In this document: piece after piece, positions 1 to 12,439 of the stretch
How positions within the stretch are numbered: the first letter of the stretch is position 1
Layout of the letters: the number at the start of each line of letters is the position of its first letter
DNA from: Xiphias gladius
Lineage: Eukaryota > Chordata > Actinopteri > Istiophoriformes > Xiphiidae
Direction of reading: 5' to 3'
NCBI RefSeq assembly: GCF_016859285.1
Contig: NC_053405.1
Location: 796,760 to 860,759, forward strand
Length of the DNA: 64,000 nt
Program-made: the position numbers and the translations under genes
Notes under the pieces: model-generated
Told to the model about the DNA's origin: nothing
Databases searched by the model: none
Seen by the model: the letters and a program-made list of their open reading frames with translations, nothing else

Positions 1-2238
1 CAGCTCTTTTACTGTTTATTTAAAAACATTTAGTTTTCCGTGTGCAAAGCAATGAGGTTGTTTCAGTGATCCGGGAATGCAGCGGTGAAAGTGCTTCGCT
101 GCTGGTGAAACTCTCCTGCTTCAGTCATCAGAACAAAAGATGCTCAACCGTGGTAGAAAATATCTGAAGAAGCCTGAAGACGTGAAAACGGAAGGGGAGA
201 AGTCAACTACGACTCCCAGGGTGCATTTCACCGACAAACAACCAATCCCAGAGCCTCACATTCTGAGCTGAAGCTAGAGATCACACTCTGCAGAAACCTG
301 AAGAAACATGCAGCAGTTTAAATCACCTCACGGTCTAATTCTCGTCACTTCTCCATAGCAACTGCAGCTGAGGCTCATGGGTAATGTAGTATTTAGAATC
401 ATCCATCAAACTGACAGAAAAAAACCCGATTTGTCAGAAACTAAGGGTAAATAATTCACAGCATTGCTCCAACAGAAACCTATAGTCTGGTCACATTAAC
501 CGGGAGAGTTTTTGTGTTGATGAACGTTGTAAAGAACCAAACAGGAAAATTTTTAATGGGAATTTACTGTGAGGAAAAATACCAGAGGAACCAGAGGCTC
601 CTCACACTGATGGGTTTTTTTCTTGGTTCTCTTTTTACTCCAATGTAAAGACACATTTCCTTGCAAAGCTGAAACCAGAACAGCTCCTCTGGTGAGTGAT
701 GCGAGGAGCAAAAAGCAGGGAAGAAGAAGGCCGAGCAACTGGTTAGCAGTCAGAGAACCAAACAGCGCTGGCCCAGAGAGAAAAATACGGCCGAGTGGCT
801 CAGCAGATGATGCTACAATGGTCATTTATATAACACGTGGCTGATCAGGAGGGAATGAGGGGCAGGTGAGGATCTGGACCTGAGTCTGAACAACAAGACA
901 CATTTATCAGCGACTTCCTTCCAGCTCACTCTCACGCTGATCACATGACTGATCAGATAGGGAATAACCAATCAGAGATACAGATCGACCCGACATCCGC
1001 CATGTTGAACATTCGCTTAAAGAATCCTACAGGTCATTCAGTGGTTTGTTTTTCTAAAACAACACGTGGAATTATCAATTTTAAAAAGTTCCTGTTCTGA
1101 GTGTGAAATCTCTAAATCTGCAGGAATAAACAACAACAGTCTGATTGATCTATAAGGTGTAAATATAGAAACGGGGACGAAACCACAGGAAACCAAACTC
1201 TGCTGAGACACGTTCTGCTGCCGGTGGACGAGGTTTTGTCAGAGAAACCAGATCACGAGGAGAATTTAGCTCCACGCTGACGAGAGCAGACAGAGGAGAC
1301 GATCGGAGACTGAATCAGGTCAGATTTATTCTGCTCGTTTGTTCGCAGCTGCTAAATGAAAAAGAGACAAAGAGAAGTTGTGTAACGTCGTATCAAATTA
1401 TTATTGATATACATTATTGAAGACAATTCTTATTGTCTTCATTATTGTGATCAGACCGTCTCTGTGTCCTGGAGGATCTGCTCTGAACCAGCTCCAGACT
1501 CTGCAGCTCTCTGACATTTCTCAGACTTTTAGAGTCAAAACTAGTTTGATCAGTAGTTTTTTATTCTGGCGTTTCTGAGTCAAATGAAGGATTTTCCAGA
1601 CTTGGTTTTTAGCAGTCGGATAAATACGGACCCTGGTGACCGGCGAATGTTGGGACTTTTGTCCAGAGAAGGTTTAGTCTGGTTGTACCTTCTTCTTCTC
1701 AGGCACTTTGACTTGTCTCAGCTGATAACTCACAGGTGTGACTGATAACGATGGCTCTGTTGCATTCAGGTGACGCAGTAAACCATGACGCCACGGAAGC
1801 GAGTCAGCACGAACAACACCGGGATCCTGGAACTGAATTCAGACTGCATTCATTTTATTATGTACATCTGTGAGTTTACCACTGTCATATGTGAAAAAAG
1901 GCACAGGATGTAGAACAGCTACCAGAAAAGAACTACAAAGAAAAACTAAGACTTTCATGATGAGGCTTTTCTGGCATCTGAATCTTTTACAACGCTAACT
2001 ATCTACAGACTTCACATTTATTTATAAAAATCCGTGTCAGCATTTAGTGGGTCCTGAGACTCCAAACCAGTTCAGTCCTTCACTCATGCTCTTGTAGACC
2101 GACCCCATCGCCAGACAGGAACATCAGTAGTGGACGGTTCTGTGAGATTTATCTTTAGAAATCTCCCTTTTTCTACAATATCCGCCCACGGAAACTGCAG
2201 TAGGATGTTATAATTGATAAAGAAACATTGATTGCTGG
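1..2238. other. Unrecognised non-coding stretch
   Basis: No gene, exon or repeat family recognised. ORFs here stay under 100 codons (for example 623-844 on plus and 553-825 on minus, which overlap antiparallel) and resemble no family known to me. The only local structure I see is a small hairpin at 1418-1441 with perfect 10-bp arms (TGAAGACAAT) and a 4-base loop. Confidence 0.6.
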
Positions 2239-2297
2239 TCTGTGACGGGACGTGAACTCTCCTGCTTGAGAGTCAGACGTCCGTCCACCATCCTGAC
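2239..2297 (-). repeat. Possible tRNA-derived SINE head or tRNA pseudogene fragment
   Basis: Read on the minus strand the segment starts GTCAGGATGGTGGACGG, like a tRNA 5' end with an A box, and ends with GTTCACGTCCC, which differs from the B-box consensus (GTTCGANTCC) at two positions. The spacing is shorter than in a real tRNA and I could not fold a clean cloverleaf, so this is not a functional tRNA. It could be the decayed head of a tRNA-derived SINE, or chance. Confidence 0.28.
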
Positions 2298-4366
2298 TGT
2301 GCGCCGCTCGCTGGAGCAGCCTGAGTCTGAATCTTCAGCCTTCTTTATCATCCAGTAATGAGGTCACGTGTTCATGGGGAAACGGAGCTGCTGGTTTCAT
2401 TACCCGTCCCTCATCATCTGTTGAACTCTGCTGAACCGACAGTACGGACAGCTGGACGAGGAGTTAATTTCTTTATTTCTTTTCCTTCAGTTGTTTTGGA
2501 ATTGCCCCTCTTCCCCTTTTTATACGTACTGTAAGCCCTGCCTTCCTAACTCTCCTGCACAGGCTGTGTTTACACTGCAGATTTGAATGCCTCTGTGTGC
2601 GACGCTTATCTTTTACATAAATGTCTTTTTTGAAAGTGCAGAGTAACACAATTAGCTTCAGCACGTCTCCTGCTGCCGAAAGCAAGAACCGGGTTGCTGT
2701 GACTCAGTTGTTTCTTCAGTTTGGTTTCAGGTGTTCAATCCACTTCATCCTCAGTGGAGACAAAGGTGGAGACGTACAGAGAATGAGAGGAATTAGGAAT
2801 GTGTTACCTTATGCAAATGAGATGCAAACGGCATGCAAACGAGCGGATTAATGACAGCGTGCTGAGCCGGAGAGAAGGGAGAGAAACAGTGTTAACCTGC
2901 AGCAGATTTGCATCAGGCTGCAGAGACGAGTCCGAGCAGGACCAGACTCTCTCCTCGTGCTCGCTGCCGGGTATCAAGGATGCATCTATAAATTAAATGG
3001 GTGTAGTTATGTCATCTTCACATAGATGCAAGACTATTTAAAAAGCAGAGGATCTTTGTAAGGGCAAGAAAAAAACATTTTTGACTTGGATCCAAATGTC
3101 GTCTATTTAAAAAAAAAAATCATAATAACACATTTTTGTGGCTTGGAGTCAGCGTGCAGGTGTTACTCTTTATAAATGTTTGGTCTTCTCTGTCCGTCCA
3201 ACACTTTGGTCCAGAGCGAAACATCTTCAGCATCTAACGACCAGATTTCCGTAAATGTGACTCCATAAACAGCAGGATTCTGACCTCGTCGACACATTTC
3301 TGTTTCCTGGTTGGGTCAGGAAAGACTGCGGAGCGAGTAATGGTTTCATACACGCTCTACGCTCGATTTCTAATTTTATTACTTGACTTAAATGTTGCTA
3401 AAGAGTCCCGACATCTTCTGAGGGTGAGATCCTGAAGCCCTGGATCAGCCAGAGACGATGTGGATCAGAACCTTTACAGACTTGAAACACTCCCCGGGAA
3501 CAAGAAAACCAAAAAAAACCAACAAAACAGTTTCATTAAAGTCCTATCAAGTCTCAGCCTATCAGACCAAGCTGTGGTCGTTTGTTCCACCTCAGCTCCG
3601 CAGTGACTCCGCCCGTCTCTGCCTAAATGAGGCTTCTCTGGCTCCAGACATGTGGTAAACCCAAACTGCAGACTTTAATCCGTCTCTACAGAAACCAGAG
3701 GGGGACCACACAGTGTCTGCAGACTGGTTGCATACAGTCTGACTCCTACACAACATTTACAGACAGTGATTCAAGCGTCTGAGAGGTGTTTCCACTACCA
3801 GACCTCACTCAGAAATCAGTCGCTTTTATAATATTTTCATTTCTCAGACTCTGCAGTTTTCCCCGAACTTCCCCTTGTGTTTGTACAGATTCCAGAGTCA
3901 ATTTTTCTGTCTGCAGATTTCCCTCCTTTTCCCTGCAGGGCTGCTGCTAACCAAATGGCAAACACAGTGTCCACATCACAGGCTGCAGGCTTCATCAACC
4001 ATCAAACCTTTTCCATAAATGGATATTCTTGTCATGGCCAGGCTGCAGTCGCCCGGTCAAGCAGAGGCTGCTGCTGCCGGACGGTTTTCTGGGTGTTGCC
4101 GCTGCGCTGCATTCCTGCGTCCTGAGCAGCCGGAGAGGAACGTGAGGAATGCTGCAGGCATGTGACAACACTGACAGTTCGGCCCACGCAGACACGCAGC
4201 AGGGGATTAAAACCGTGTCAGATAGATGTGTCACACTCCTCTTCTGAATCTGTGCAACGCAAACAACAACCTGCGGCTCGGGGCCCGCAGAGGGGTCACA
4301 GGCTAAGTCAGTGCTTATCAAATCCCAACAAGTCAACAATTCTTGCACTGAACACGATGTAACTAC
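2298..4366. other. Unrecognised non-coding stretch
   Basis: No supported feature. Short ORFs (largest 3995-4387 on minus, 130 codons) have no recognisable domain, no codon pattern and no splice context, and overlap ORFs in other frames. A short A-run sits near 3110. Confidence 0.55.
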
Positions 4367-4439
4367 ATTTTTACTCAAGTGCTGCACTTAGGTACAGTCT
4401 GGAGGTCTCCACCTCCCGCTGCTTCATACTTCTATTCCG
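4367..4439 (+). mobile_element. 3' fragment of the teleost TACTTAAGTA-type MITE family
   Basis: The phrases TTTTTACTCAAGTGCTGCA, CTTAGGTACAG and CTTCATACTTCTATTCC occur in the order I remember for the distal part of a widespread non-autonomous DNA-transposon family in fish. Better copies lie at 39,276-39,540 and 52,460-52,660, and other scraps near 8,630 and 30,025. The copy is truncated and diverged. Confidence 0.5.
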
Positions 4440-4534
4440 CGGTAAATGACACGGGAAACACAGGGAATGGCTTTTTTTAAGGGAAACCGGGCATGGCTGC
4501 TCAATGAACCTGTTAGGCCTCAATCATACTCCCC

Positions 4535-4691
4535 TGCGGACGCGCACACGGACAGCTGCGGGCACCACGGACGCACGGTTGTTGTTATTGTACTTCTTTC
4601 CAGTCCGCTCGGAGCAGCACACGCGCAGTTGGTGTTCTTGTGGTGGCGGCCGCGTGGACACGCCACATTGGAGGGTACACACGCGTCCGCA
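4535..4691. repeat. CpG-rich segment bounded by inverted TGCGGACGCG / CGCGTCCGCA
   Basis: A 157-bp CpG-dense segment begins with TGCGGACGCG (4535-4544) and ends with its exact reverse complement CGCGTCCGCA (4682-4691). Motifs such as GCACACGGACAGCTGCGG and GGCGGCCGCG lie between. The paired ends suggest a short inverted-repeat (MITE-like) element rather than a promoter, but I see no target-site duplication and no transcript signal. Confidence 0.4.
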
Positions 4692-5638
4692 CAGAGCCTC
4701 GCGTACAATGAATTACCAGTAAGTTCTAGTAGTAGCAGTTGCGTAGTTTAACTCCACAAAATATTTTTTAAGAAAATACAAAATTGGAATATGCTGTTTG
4801 CAAAAGTATTCAGCCGCTTTCACCCTCAGAAGCAGCTGGGTGGAACCGGTAGGAGATAACAACCTGAGACCAAAACAAGTTTGAGACAGTTCAGTGGGAG
4901 CAATAAGAGAAAGTGTGCATGAGTCACGTTCTCTGAATTCTGCACCAGTACGGCCAACACGGCATGACGGCAAAACCCATCGAAGATCTGAGTGGCATCT
5001 GGCCCAAGGTACCACGCTCAGAAATAATCACAACACAGTTCATCGCCAATGTAGCCCAATCCCAAGAGTGAAGGGTGGGTTTATAGTCCAGCAGTGATCC
5101 AGTTCAAGCCAGGTTTAGAGGGTTATGAAGGGTCTGTGCCGAGACTTGGAAGATGCCGTCTACTAGTGAAGTCCACGTTACTCACTGGATCAAAAACTGA
5201 GATTCAGCTCGTGCATAACAATGCACATACTGTGGATCGGTCCAGGGCGACGCTTTTCTAAATTGGACTTGCACACCCCCAAACTGCCCCACTCATGACT
5301 GCTGCCCCGTCGTACGTCTGTGCCGCACATCTCTACTGACCAAATCTCTTCTTTACCAGGCGATTCTCAGTTGCAGCGGCTAATGATGTAGCATCAAAAT
5401 GTGTCACCTCCGTGAGGGCTGGGACCCTCGCTTGTGACCGGATGGATTCATGCTTTAGAAACAAGCTCAGTGTCTTTCTCCAGCTCTTGACGCCACCATT
5501 CACACATACCAGTGCTTCAGTTCACCGTCCGTAAATCTACTGTAAATAAAAAATGTACCATGAAGCCCAATTCTATCAGAACAAGAACCACTGTGACCAC
5601 TTTACTGTAAGTAAACTAATAACGTGCATCATTTAGCT
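4692..5638. other. Unrecognised non-coding stretch
   Basis: No gene or repeat recognised. Overlapping short ORFs on both strands (4713-5015 on minus, 4894-5097 on plus) show no domain. Confidence 0.5.
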
Positions 5639-5684
5639 CGTTAGCTCTTTTAGCGTGCGAGCGGACGAGCTAAGAGAGCTAACG
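5639..5684. repeat. Short inverted repeat (hairpin)
   Basis: The arms CGTTAGCTCTTTTAGC (5639-5654) and GCTAAGAGAGCTAACG (5669-5684) are complementary with one mismatch in 16, around a 14-base loop. The motif belongs to a run of GCTAGCTA/GTTAGCT words continuing to about 5740. It may be the end of an inverted-repeat transposon. Confidence 0.6.
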
Positions 5685-5868
5685 TTGGCCTTCACTCTCT
5701 GAGCTAGCTACATAGCAAACTAGCTACATCAGCTAAGATTCCTCGACACTATTCACACCATGGAACTACAACCAGACACGTCTTGAGGTTCAGTAATAGC
5801 GGCCGATGCGACCCAACGTTCTCGCTCAACATTTCAACTTACTTGTGTTGAAATTCACTAACGCCACC

Positions 5869-5930
5869 CACTTCTTCTTCTCCCTTGGTTTTACCGGCGT
5901 TAAAGGTCCATGCTGCCACCTACTGTACCG
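5869..5930 (+). mobile_element. Fragment of a teleost interspersed repeat (CTTCTTCTTC...GCCACCTACTG)
   Basis: The order CTTCTTCTTC, GGTTTTACCGGCGTT, AAAGGTCCATG, CTGCCACCTACTG matches the consensus I remember for a common fish interspersed repeat, probably a non-autonomous DNA transposon. Only about 60 bp is recognisable. Family name uncertain. Confidence 0.45.
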
Positions 5931-7923
5931 TAGCGTGTAACATGATGACTTCATAAGGAATACTGGTTATTACAGCTGGTTAAATAAAGCTATTGGAACA
6001 TTGCTTGGCTGTCCTGGTTTTCGTTGCCCCCCCTCCGTAGGAACCCTCAGCAGTAGCTGTAGTAGCGTCTGTAAACCTCCTGACTCACTCTCTCTCTCAC
6101 AGGTTTTCTATATCTGTGACAGCCGGCAGCCTCAGACCGGCCAGAAACATTTCACTGAAACCTCCACATGTTCTTCCAGGGTTTTACTTCGATTGTGTTT
6201 AGTCTTCTTTCCACACAGCGGACACTCAGACACTGAGACGTCCAGCGGTTTGTTGTAATTATGGAGCTCTTTCACTCAATTTGTTCCCATGAAAATCCGA
6301 TGTCTGTCTAGTTTAGTTCTCCTGAAGTCTGTGGTTTAATTCTTAAGAAATCTCTTTACTCTGGGTTTTTACTCTCGACTTAAAGGCTCTAAATCTTTGC
6401 TGGGTTGCATGTGTTATGTGTTTTGAACCTTTTCTATTTATAGGTTTTTACTTGGCTTCTCTGTGTAGCCTCAACATGTGACTCAGGTAAAATATTCCAG
6501 TACAAGTGACCTCTGCTATGTTGGAGAGGACAGCTCTGATAATGCTTCTTCCAGCTGACCTGCTGACCCCTCTGCCCCCCCCCAGCAGGGTCAGCAGCTG
6601 GAGGCAAATTCACACCTTGAGTCCTTCAGAGCTCGAGAAACTATAAACACAGAGGCGTCGACTCTGAAACATCCACAGTGAATGTTTCCGGCATCTTGAC
6701 TGAAACCCAATGATGAGGAGATCCTCTGTTCTGATCCCCTGAAAATGCTGCTCCAGCAGTTTTAATGTCCAGTCGACTAAATTTAACAAGCTCTTTCACT
6801 TTCGGGAAGAAAGGTTTCACTTTGATCAAATGTAGAGAAAACGAAGAGAAAATATTGTCATCAGCTATTAAACACGTGTCACACTCTTGTCTGAACCCTC
6901 TTCATCTGCTTCTCCGTGCACATGCGACTCTACCAACTCCACCTGCATTTTTCCGACTGGCCAAATGAAAGGAGAATTGGGATTTATGAACGCAGAAGCA
7001 GAATATTTCTTTCTGATACAATTAAAAGACAAAAGAGACACTTCTCAGTCAAACCACCACAAACTCAAAGCCTCTTAGTTATAATAATGATAATGATGAT
7101 GACGATGTCAGAGCATGTAGAGGGGAAAGCGCTTCACACAAGGCAGCCAAATGAAAAAACGAATAAAATAAATAAAAGCAAATGCAAAAACCTGTGTAAA
7201 AGTGAAGGACATTAACCTGAACCAGAGTAAAACGAGGTCAAAATAATTCCTCTTAGTGAGGAGCCAAAAGAGACTTAAAGCGCCGGTCGTACATCAACAG
7301 TCGTGGGTGAGTGTGACCACAGGGATGGGTTTTTCTGGCGAGAAAATCAAGGATATTTAAAGGAGAAACTTGTGTTTTCATGAAGGCAACAGGGTAGAAA
7401 TGACCTGATGTTCCTCTAGTATCGTCTGTACTTCTGTTTGGCAGGGATCCACTCACATTTATCTCTGTTTTCCACATCAGGATTTAAAAAATACGTTCTT
7501 TAAAAAATGTCTGAAGGTTTGATGGTTTAAGCTCATGATAGTTACACCTGCAGTACAGAACAGTTTGCTGAGGGTTTTATTATCTGCATCAGCTGATTAC
7601 AATTGATATTTTACACCAGTGGTAGGAAAATAGTGGCCTGTGGAACAAAATTATTTGACCCCCCCCAACAAAAACTGACGTTTTCCATTTCATAGTTAGC
7701 ATCAAAACTTTTGCATCAATTTTTCCATAAATCTACTGAAGGTAATAATAGATACGATCAATCATTTGTGTGTCAAACACAACTTTAGCAGTCTAACAGA
7801 CACGGAGTGATGGGAACATTCTTTCAAAGGCAACAAAATGCTTTTCTCAGTCAAACATTAACAGAACATTTACTGTTTATTAAGTGATATAACTTATCAA
7901 GTGTATCTCAGTGTAAATGAGTT
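5931..7923. other. Unrecognised non-coding stretch
   Basis: No gene found. Short ORFs (6001-6258 on plus, 6916-7215 on plus) show no domain. C-rich runs lie near 6577 and 7660, and a short (ATAATG)-like patch near 7085. Confidence 0.5.
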
Positions 7924-8240
7924 AGAGCTGAAACAATAAGCTGAATAATCAATTAGTCAATCCACAGAAAATGAATCTGAATATATTGTGTTAATCAATA
8001 ATCAGTTTAGTCACGACAAACAGCTCATCAACTGTCTGAGTTTGTCTATGTCACATTTGACTGAACTATTTTGGGTTCTGGACAGTTGGTCAGACAAAAC
8101 AAGTCATTTGAAGACGTCACCTTGGAAATTCTAAACATCATCTTCACTTCTCATTTTATAGACAAAGCTATGAATTGAGTTGAGAAAACAATCAGCAGCT
8201 TAATCAGTTCCTGGTCTCTTTTTAAATGATTGGCCATTAG
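7924..8240 (+). mobile_element. Decayed non-autonomous DNA transposon of the 'ATTAGTCGATTAATCG' type
   Basis: The segment follows, in order, a well-known fish interspersed consensus: AGAGCTGAAACAATAAG, AATCAATTAGTCAAT, CACAGAAAATGAATC, then TTTTGGGTTCTGGACAGTTG, GTCAGACAAAACAAG, ATTTGAAGACGTCACCTTGG, CATTTTATAGACAAAG and a closing AGAAAACAATCAGCAG. The AT-rich palindromic ends that would pair with each other are strongly mutated, so the copy is old. No coding capacity. Confidence 0.75.
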
Positions 8241-8381
8241 TGCTGGGCAGGTCTGTTGGCCCACGGCTGAGCCCTGATTTCCATGATTCTCTCAAACTAA
8301 CTCTGTGAATAATCATTTAGCTGAGATGGCCGAGGCAGTTTCCCGCCATGCTACGCCGATTAACCAGCTGACAGGGCATGG

Positions 8382-8422
<41 letters not shown>

Positions 8423-9062
8423 GACAGTGACAGCTGAGCGGTGTACGCTCAGCATGCTGGGAGTTCTGGGGGTCCCGACCTCTCTGACCTGCCTGCTGTC
8501 TCTGACTGTTTCACACCTCCTCAGGTAAACGAGCACAGGTGTTCAGTCTGAACGCCGAGAGGTCACGTCCCACAGACGACACAGCGTTGTCGCAAATCAG
8601 GGAAACCAGTCCTCAAAGCTATACTATACTTAACCTCAGTACTTGAGTAAATTTACTTAGTTAGGTACCACCTCGGATTTTCCCCCAGTAATAACTCCCC
8701 AGTCACCAGTACAGAGATTTGAGATTTTACCAGTGAATTTGGTTTCCCGACTTAAAATCTGAGGTTCTGTTTGATTTTAGGATTCATTTAGAAAAGATTA
8801 AAAAAATTAAAAGTCTGTTCAAAAGAAAACAACAGTTTCACCACCTGAAACATTTGGAAAAATAACTAAAACAAATATGTAATCGTTTAGTTAACAGGAG
8901 CAATGAACAATACATTTACAGTTGTGCCAGATAAAACTAAAAATTCATGTTCATCTGTAATTTTCATCTGGGCGGAGGCACCAAAAGATAAACGTCAGTT
9001 GTGGTGAATTCAAACCTTACACTTTGAAAAACAGACCTGATAACACCTTAATACAACAAGAC
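8241..9062. other. Non-coding stretch between repeats
   Basis: Apart from the GT tract at 8386-8421, only a scrap at about 8628-8670 (CAGTACTTGAGTAAATTTAC, TTAGTTAGGTACCACCTC) is recognisable, as the end of the same MITE family seen at 4367, 39,276 and 52,460. The rest is unrecognised. Confidence 0.5.
8386..8421. repeat. (TG)18 microsatellite
   Basis: Uninterrupted TG dinucleotide tract, 36 bp, plus strand. Likely polymorphic. Confidence 0.95.
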
Positions 9063-9702
9063 CAGGTCCAAAAGGTCCAGTATCAGGCTGGACCCTTTAT
9101 CTGTTTGCTTCTCTCCCACTCTCTGTGCTCACATACACAGTAATTTAATCCATCTGAATTCCCAATAAAGCTGGTTTTCATTTATATGTTTTTCTGTTTC
9201 TGTTGTCAGACGACAGAACAAGTATGAAACAGTGACTGAAACGTGGCCCATTGAGACGACGTGTTAACCAGCTGTCACTTCCGAGACGTTTCCAAGCTGC
9301 TGCTCTGCTGCTGAGATCCTGGTTTTATAACCACGACGTCGTCTGACAGAGTCACCAGACACACGAGTTAAAGACGACGGCTGAGCTGAGATTTCAGGTG
9401 TGATTACCTGTAAAATGATCAGCCAGAGAGAAAGTTGGAAGCTCATTCACGTCTGTGTCAGCTGACGTGAGGTCAGTTGGATGAGACACACAGAGACGTG
9501 TGGCTTAGGTGGGAAAGTCCAACCTCACGCTCACAGGTCAGTACTGGCGACTCTTCTACAGAAAGTAGATAAGGTTTGTCCAGAAAGTCGCTGGATTTGT
9601 CGCTGGCTGCTTTTTATTAAAAAAGTCACTCAGGGGTCTGAAAAATCGGTAAATCTGGCGACAAAGACGCTAACTTGGCAACACTGCCTGTGAACGGCCC
9701 TG
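9063..9702 (+). repeat. Copy A of a ~0.64 kb dispersed direct duplication
   Basis: This block recurs in the same orientation at 48,956-49,587, about 39.9 kb away, at roughly 95% identity by eye. Differences include an 8-10-bp gap (CCGAGACGTTTCCAAG versus CCAAG), a 2-bp gap in a T run and scattered substitutions. It contains CCCAATAAAGCTGG near its start. Its right part (GGTTTGTCCAGAAAGTCGCT to CTTGGCAACACTG) resembles a known fish interspersed repeat of the 'GGCAACACTG' type. It could be a long interspersed element with a nested repeat or a small segmental duplication. No coding capacity. Confidence 0.85.
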
Positions 9703-11306
9703 ATGACGTAATAGAAACTTTTTAGAAAGAGCTACGGCCAATGAGGAAACTCCAACACTCGGCAAGTCGACCAATCGTGTAACTTCATCACCCGGTCAGT
9801 CAGTCTGCAACAGAGGTTTGCATTTATCAGGTTAACCCTGCTGTTGTATTCCAACCAAAAATCTCAAATCCAGAGACAAAGGAAGTCAGTATGAATCAAC
9901 TTCGATAAAGTAATAGTGCAGTAAACACTGGCCCAGAAGTGACATAGTGACAAAATGAAAGAGTCACCATAAACAGTGCTGGTGTAATTTGAGACTGTCC
10001 ATAAATTCTGATTCGCTGTCAGGCAGCCTGCTTCAGAAGAGATGACCACAGACACCGAGAGCTGCTCCTCTTCCTCCTGACGAATAAAGCAGACGGAGAG
10101 GACTGAATGAAGCCTCCCAGCGGCTCAGACGTGTTCAGGCTCTAATCTGCAGCTGAAGCTCACAGTCTGTTCTCTCTGAGGTTTTATTGGCCGTCTGTCT
10201 GCTCCAGCACTGCAGACATTTTGGGTGGGCCTGTGTGGGAAAAAAAGCTCTGACTCAGCGCCAAACTCCAGCCGGGATTTATCATTTTTGTTCATGAAGA
10301 TGACAGTAATTAGTGCGGCTTTACCTGCAGCTCAGGTGAACTCAGTCAGCTCCTCCTCACGCTGCATTTTTCTTCTACCCTGATATTAAAATACCTCTGA
10401 CATTAAAATACCTGATTGTTCAGCAGGAATCTGCCTTCAGGACACCGCTGCACATTCGTGCAATCATATCTGTAACTCTGATGACTCCAAACTGACATTT
10501 AATAAGAACAAAGGCAGATTAAAGTCAATCACAAGGAGCAAGCATCGCTCCATCATTATGCATTAAAGACGTGATAAAATAATAACCAGACATCAAACTG
10601 CTTGTTAACACAGCGGTTGTTTGATGAAAATGATTTAACGTGCAATGAACGGTTTGAGAAACGAGCAACAGGAGACTAGTAGGAGGAAACTGCCAAACGG
10701 AAAGTGAGAAGGAGTAATGGCAGAGCCAAAATAAACACACAGAAACCTTTATTTTTTACCAACCTGGGGCCACAGGTGAACCGGGACCAAAGCTCGACGC
10801 TAACCGGAGCTAGCCACGTTAGCTGAGTGAGCTAGCTGTTTTCAAGACGTTTGGAGAACAAAAAGTCTGTCGAGGTTCATCTGAGGACACGTCATCCCCG
10901 TCTCCAGAACAACCTCGGTTTCCTGCCGAGTGTCTCTGGTCCAAACCAAACAATCCGGACCGTGGCAACGTTTTAAAATGTATCGGTACATTTGACATTC
11001 ATTCATTTGCCTTCTGTCCGATGCGAGAAAATAGCGTCTAGAGGCTCAGTTCTTGTTCCACCTGACACAAAAGACTCAAGGCTGCAGGTGCATGAAGTAG
11101 AGCGAATTCTTTGAGACAGAGCCAGAGGAGGATCAAGAGACAGAGAGAGAGAAGGACACATCTCGTCAGAGGCAGAAAGGGACTCAGCCGTCCACCACTG
11201 AGGGAGCACGCATTGCTCAACTTTCCTGAAGAACCCTGGAATAAATCCCTGAGCGGAGCACACCCACCTGTAAAGAAGACTGCACCTTGTCCCCCTGACG
11301 TTAGCT
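9703..11306. other. Unrecognised non-coding stretch
   Basis: No supported gene. ORFs of 60-86 codons (11003-11263 on minus and neighbours) overlap on both strands without recognisable domains. A GCTAGCC/GTTAGCTGAG/GAGCTAGC cluster near 10,800-10,840 resembles that near 5,640. Confidence 0.5.
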
Positions 11307-11364
11307 TATTAGAGACAGCAGTCAGCTGTCTCTAATAGGGAGATTTAGGAATAGATTTAGGAAT
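11307..11364. repeat. Perfect 13-bp hairpin followed by a 12-bp tandem duplication
   Basis: The arms TATTAGAGACAGC (11307-11319) and GCTGTCTCTAATA (11325-11337) pair perfectly around a 5-base loop. Immediately after, AGATTTAGGAAT is repeated twice in tandem (11341-11352 and 11353-11364). The structure is clear; its origin is unknown. It may mark a small transposon end or a replication-slippage scar. Confidence 0.7.
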
Positions 11365-11986
11365 ACAAAAAACCCTTTTGCACCAAGGTTATAGCATTTG
11401 TTTGCGACATTACATTTACCTCACTGCCAACTGCTGGTGTTAGCGTGACTCATTTGTTTTGGGAGTAAAAATAGATCAAACATATCAGTCTTGCAAATCT
11501 GCGGAGGTGTTCCCAAGAGATGCAAATATTTTTGATGCAGCACGATTGCATAAGTCAATGCAAAGACATGATCAAACGCAAACTAGCTCTGTGAGTTAAA
11601 GTGAAATGACATGCAGTACGGCAAGAACGAAGCCTGAATGATCTGTTTTTATCATCTTAAACAGTGTGTAGCTCCGTTTAAATTGCTTCAGTTTGAATAA
11701 TGGATTTTATTTTAATGTAACTGCTAGTTTGGGCAAATACACCTGCGAGGAAACATAACTTCTGTTTTTCAAGGATCAGTGTGGATGTTTCACAGCAGAG
11801 AGCAGAGTTCATGTCCTGAGTCCTACTGGTTGTTTGGACCCTAAAACACTTTAAAGCTCAGGAACGATGGCGGTTTTGGTCCCATGATGAAAAAGTCAAC
11901 TTGTTGAGTCGCCTAAAGTGAACCACAGAACCGTCATCATGCATTGGTTTGCTATGAGTGGACAGCCTCATTTAAAAATGTGCACT

Positions 11987-12186
11987 CAGCGTCCAGTTTA
12001 TTAGGAACACCCCCTAAAACTAAGTCAGTCTTGTAATAAATCCTCCTTCATGAAGGTTCTAATGTTCAGTTCGTGTCCATTCAACTGTGTCATCATCATG
12101 GAGGATGTATTTAACCTACCGTCCTCTGAGGGCAGGCCAGATAACAAACTGCAGGGTTCAGGCTGGTGTACCTAATAAAGTCGGAG
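11987..12186. mobile_element. Short MITE with TTTATTAGG(A/T)ACACC inverted ends
   Basis: The left end CCAGTTTATTAGGAACACC and the right end GGTGTACCTAATAAAGTCGG are inverted relative to each other, as in a large family of Tc1/mariner-derived fish elements; a clearer relative is at 43,032-43,302. The ~150-bp interior has no transposase sequence I can recognise. Confidence 0.7.
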
Positions 12187-12439
12187 TTGATATAAAATAA
12201 TTTCTCCATGCATGTACAGAAACAAGCAGGAGAGTGGAATACAGAAGGAACCAGTGTGACAATGTGTGGTGTGCTGGACTCCCGTCGAGTCCAGACTGCC
12301 AGCTCAGCTCTGAGTTTTCCTGCTTCGCCGCCTGCAGACGTAAAGACGCAGCTCCTCCGCTCGGGGTTGTAACGTTGGTTTGTCTGAGGACGCTGACGGT
12401 GTCTCTCCTCTCCCTCTGGCGTCACGCCGGTCTGACATT
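12187..12439. other. Unrecognised sequence upstream of a TATA-like box
   Basis: CpG content rises toward 12,300-12,440, with CTGGCGTCACGCCGG near 12,417. Antiparallel ORFs (12111-12425 on minus, 12234-12467 on plus) have no recognisable domain. Confidence 0.4.

Noticed and set aside
4800..5340. Possible further Tc1-type element
   Set aside because: A few words suggested transposon sequence, but no TIR pair and no transposase motif could be found.
9063..9702. Solo LTR interpretation of the 0.64-kb duplicated unit
   Set aside because: I see no TG...CA termini or flanking target duplication and no retroviral sequence anywhere in the window.
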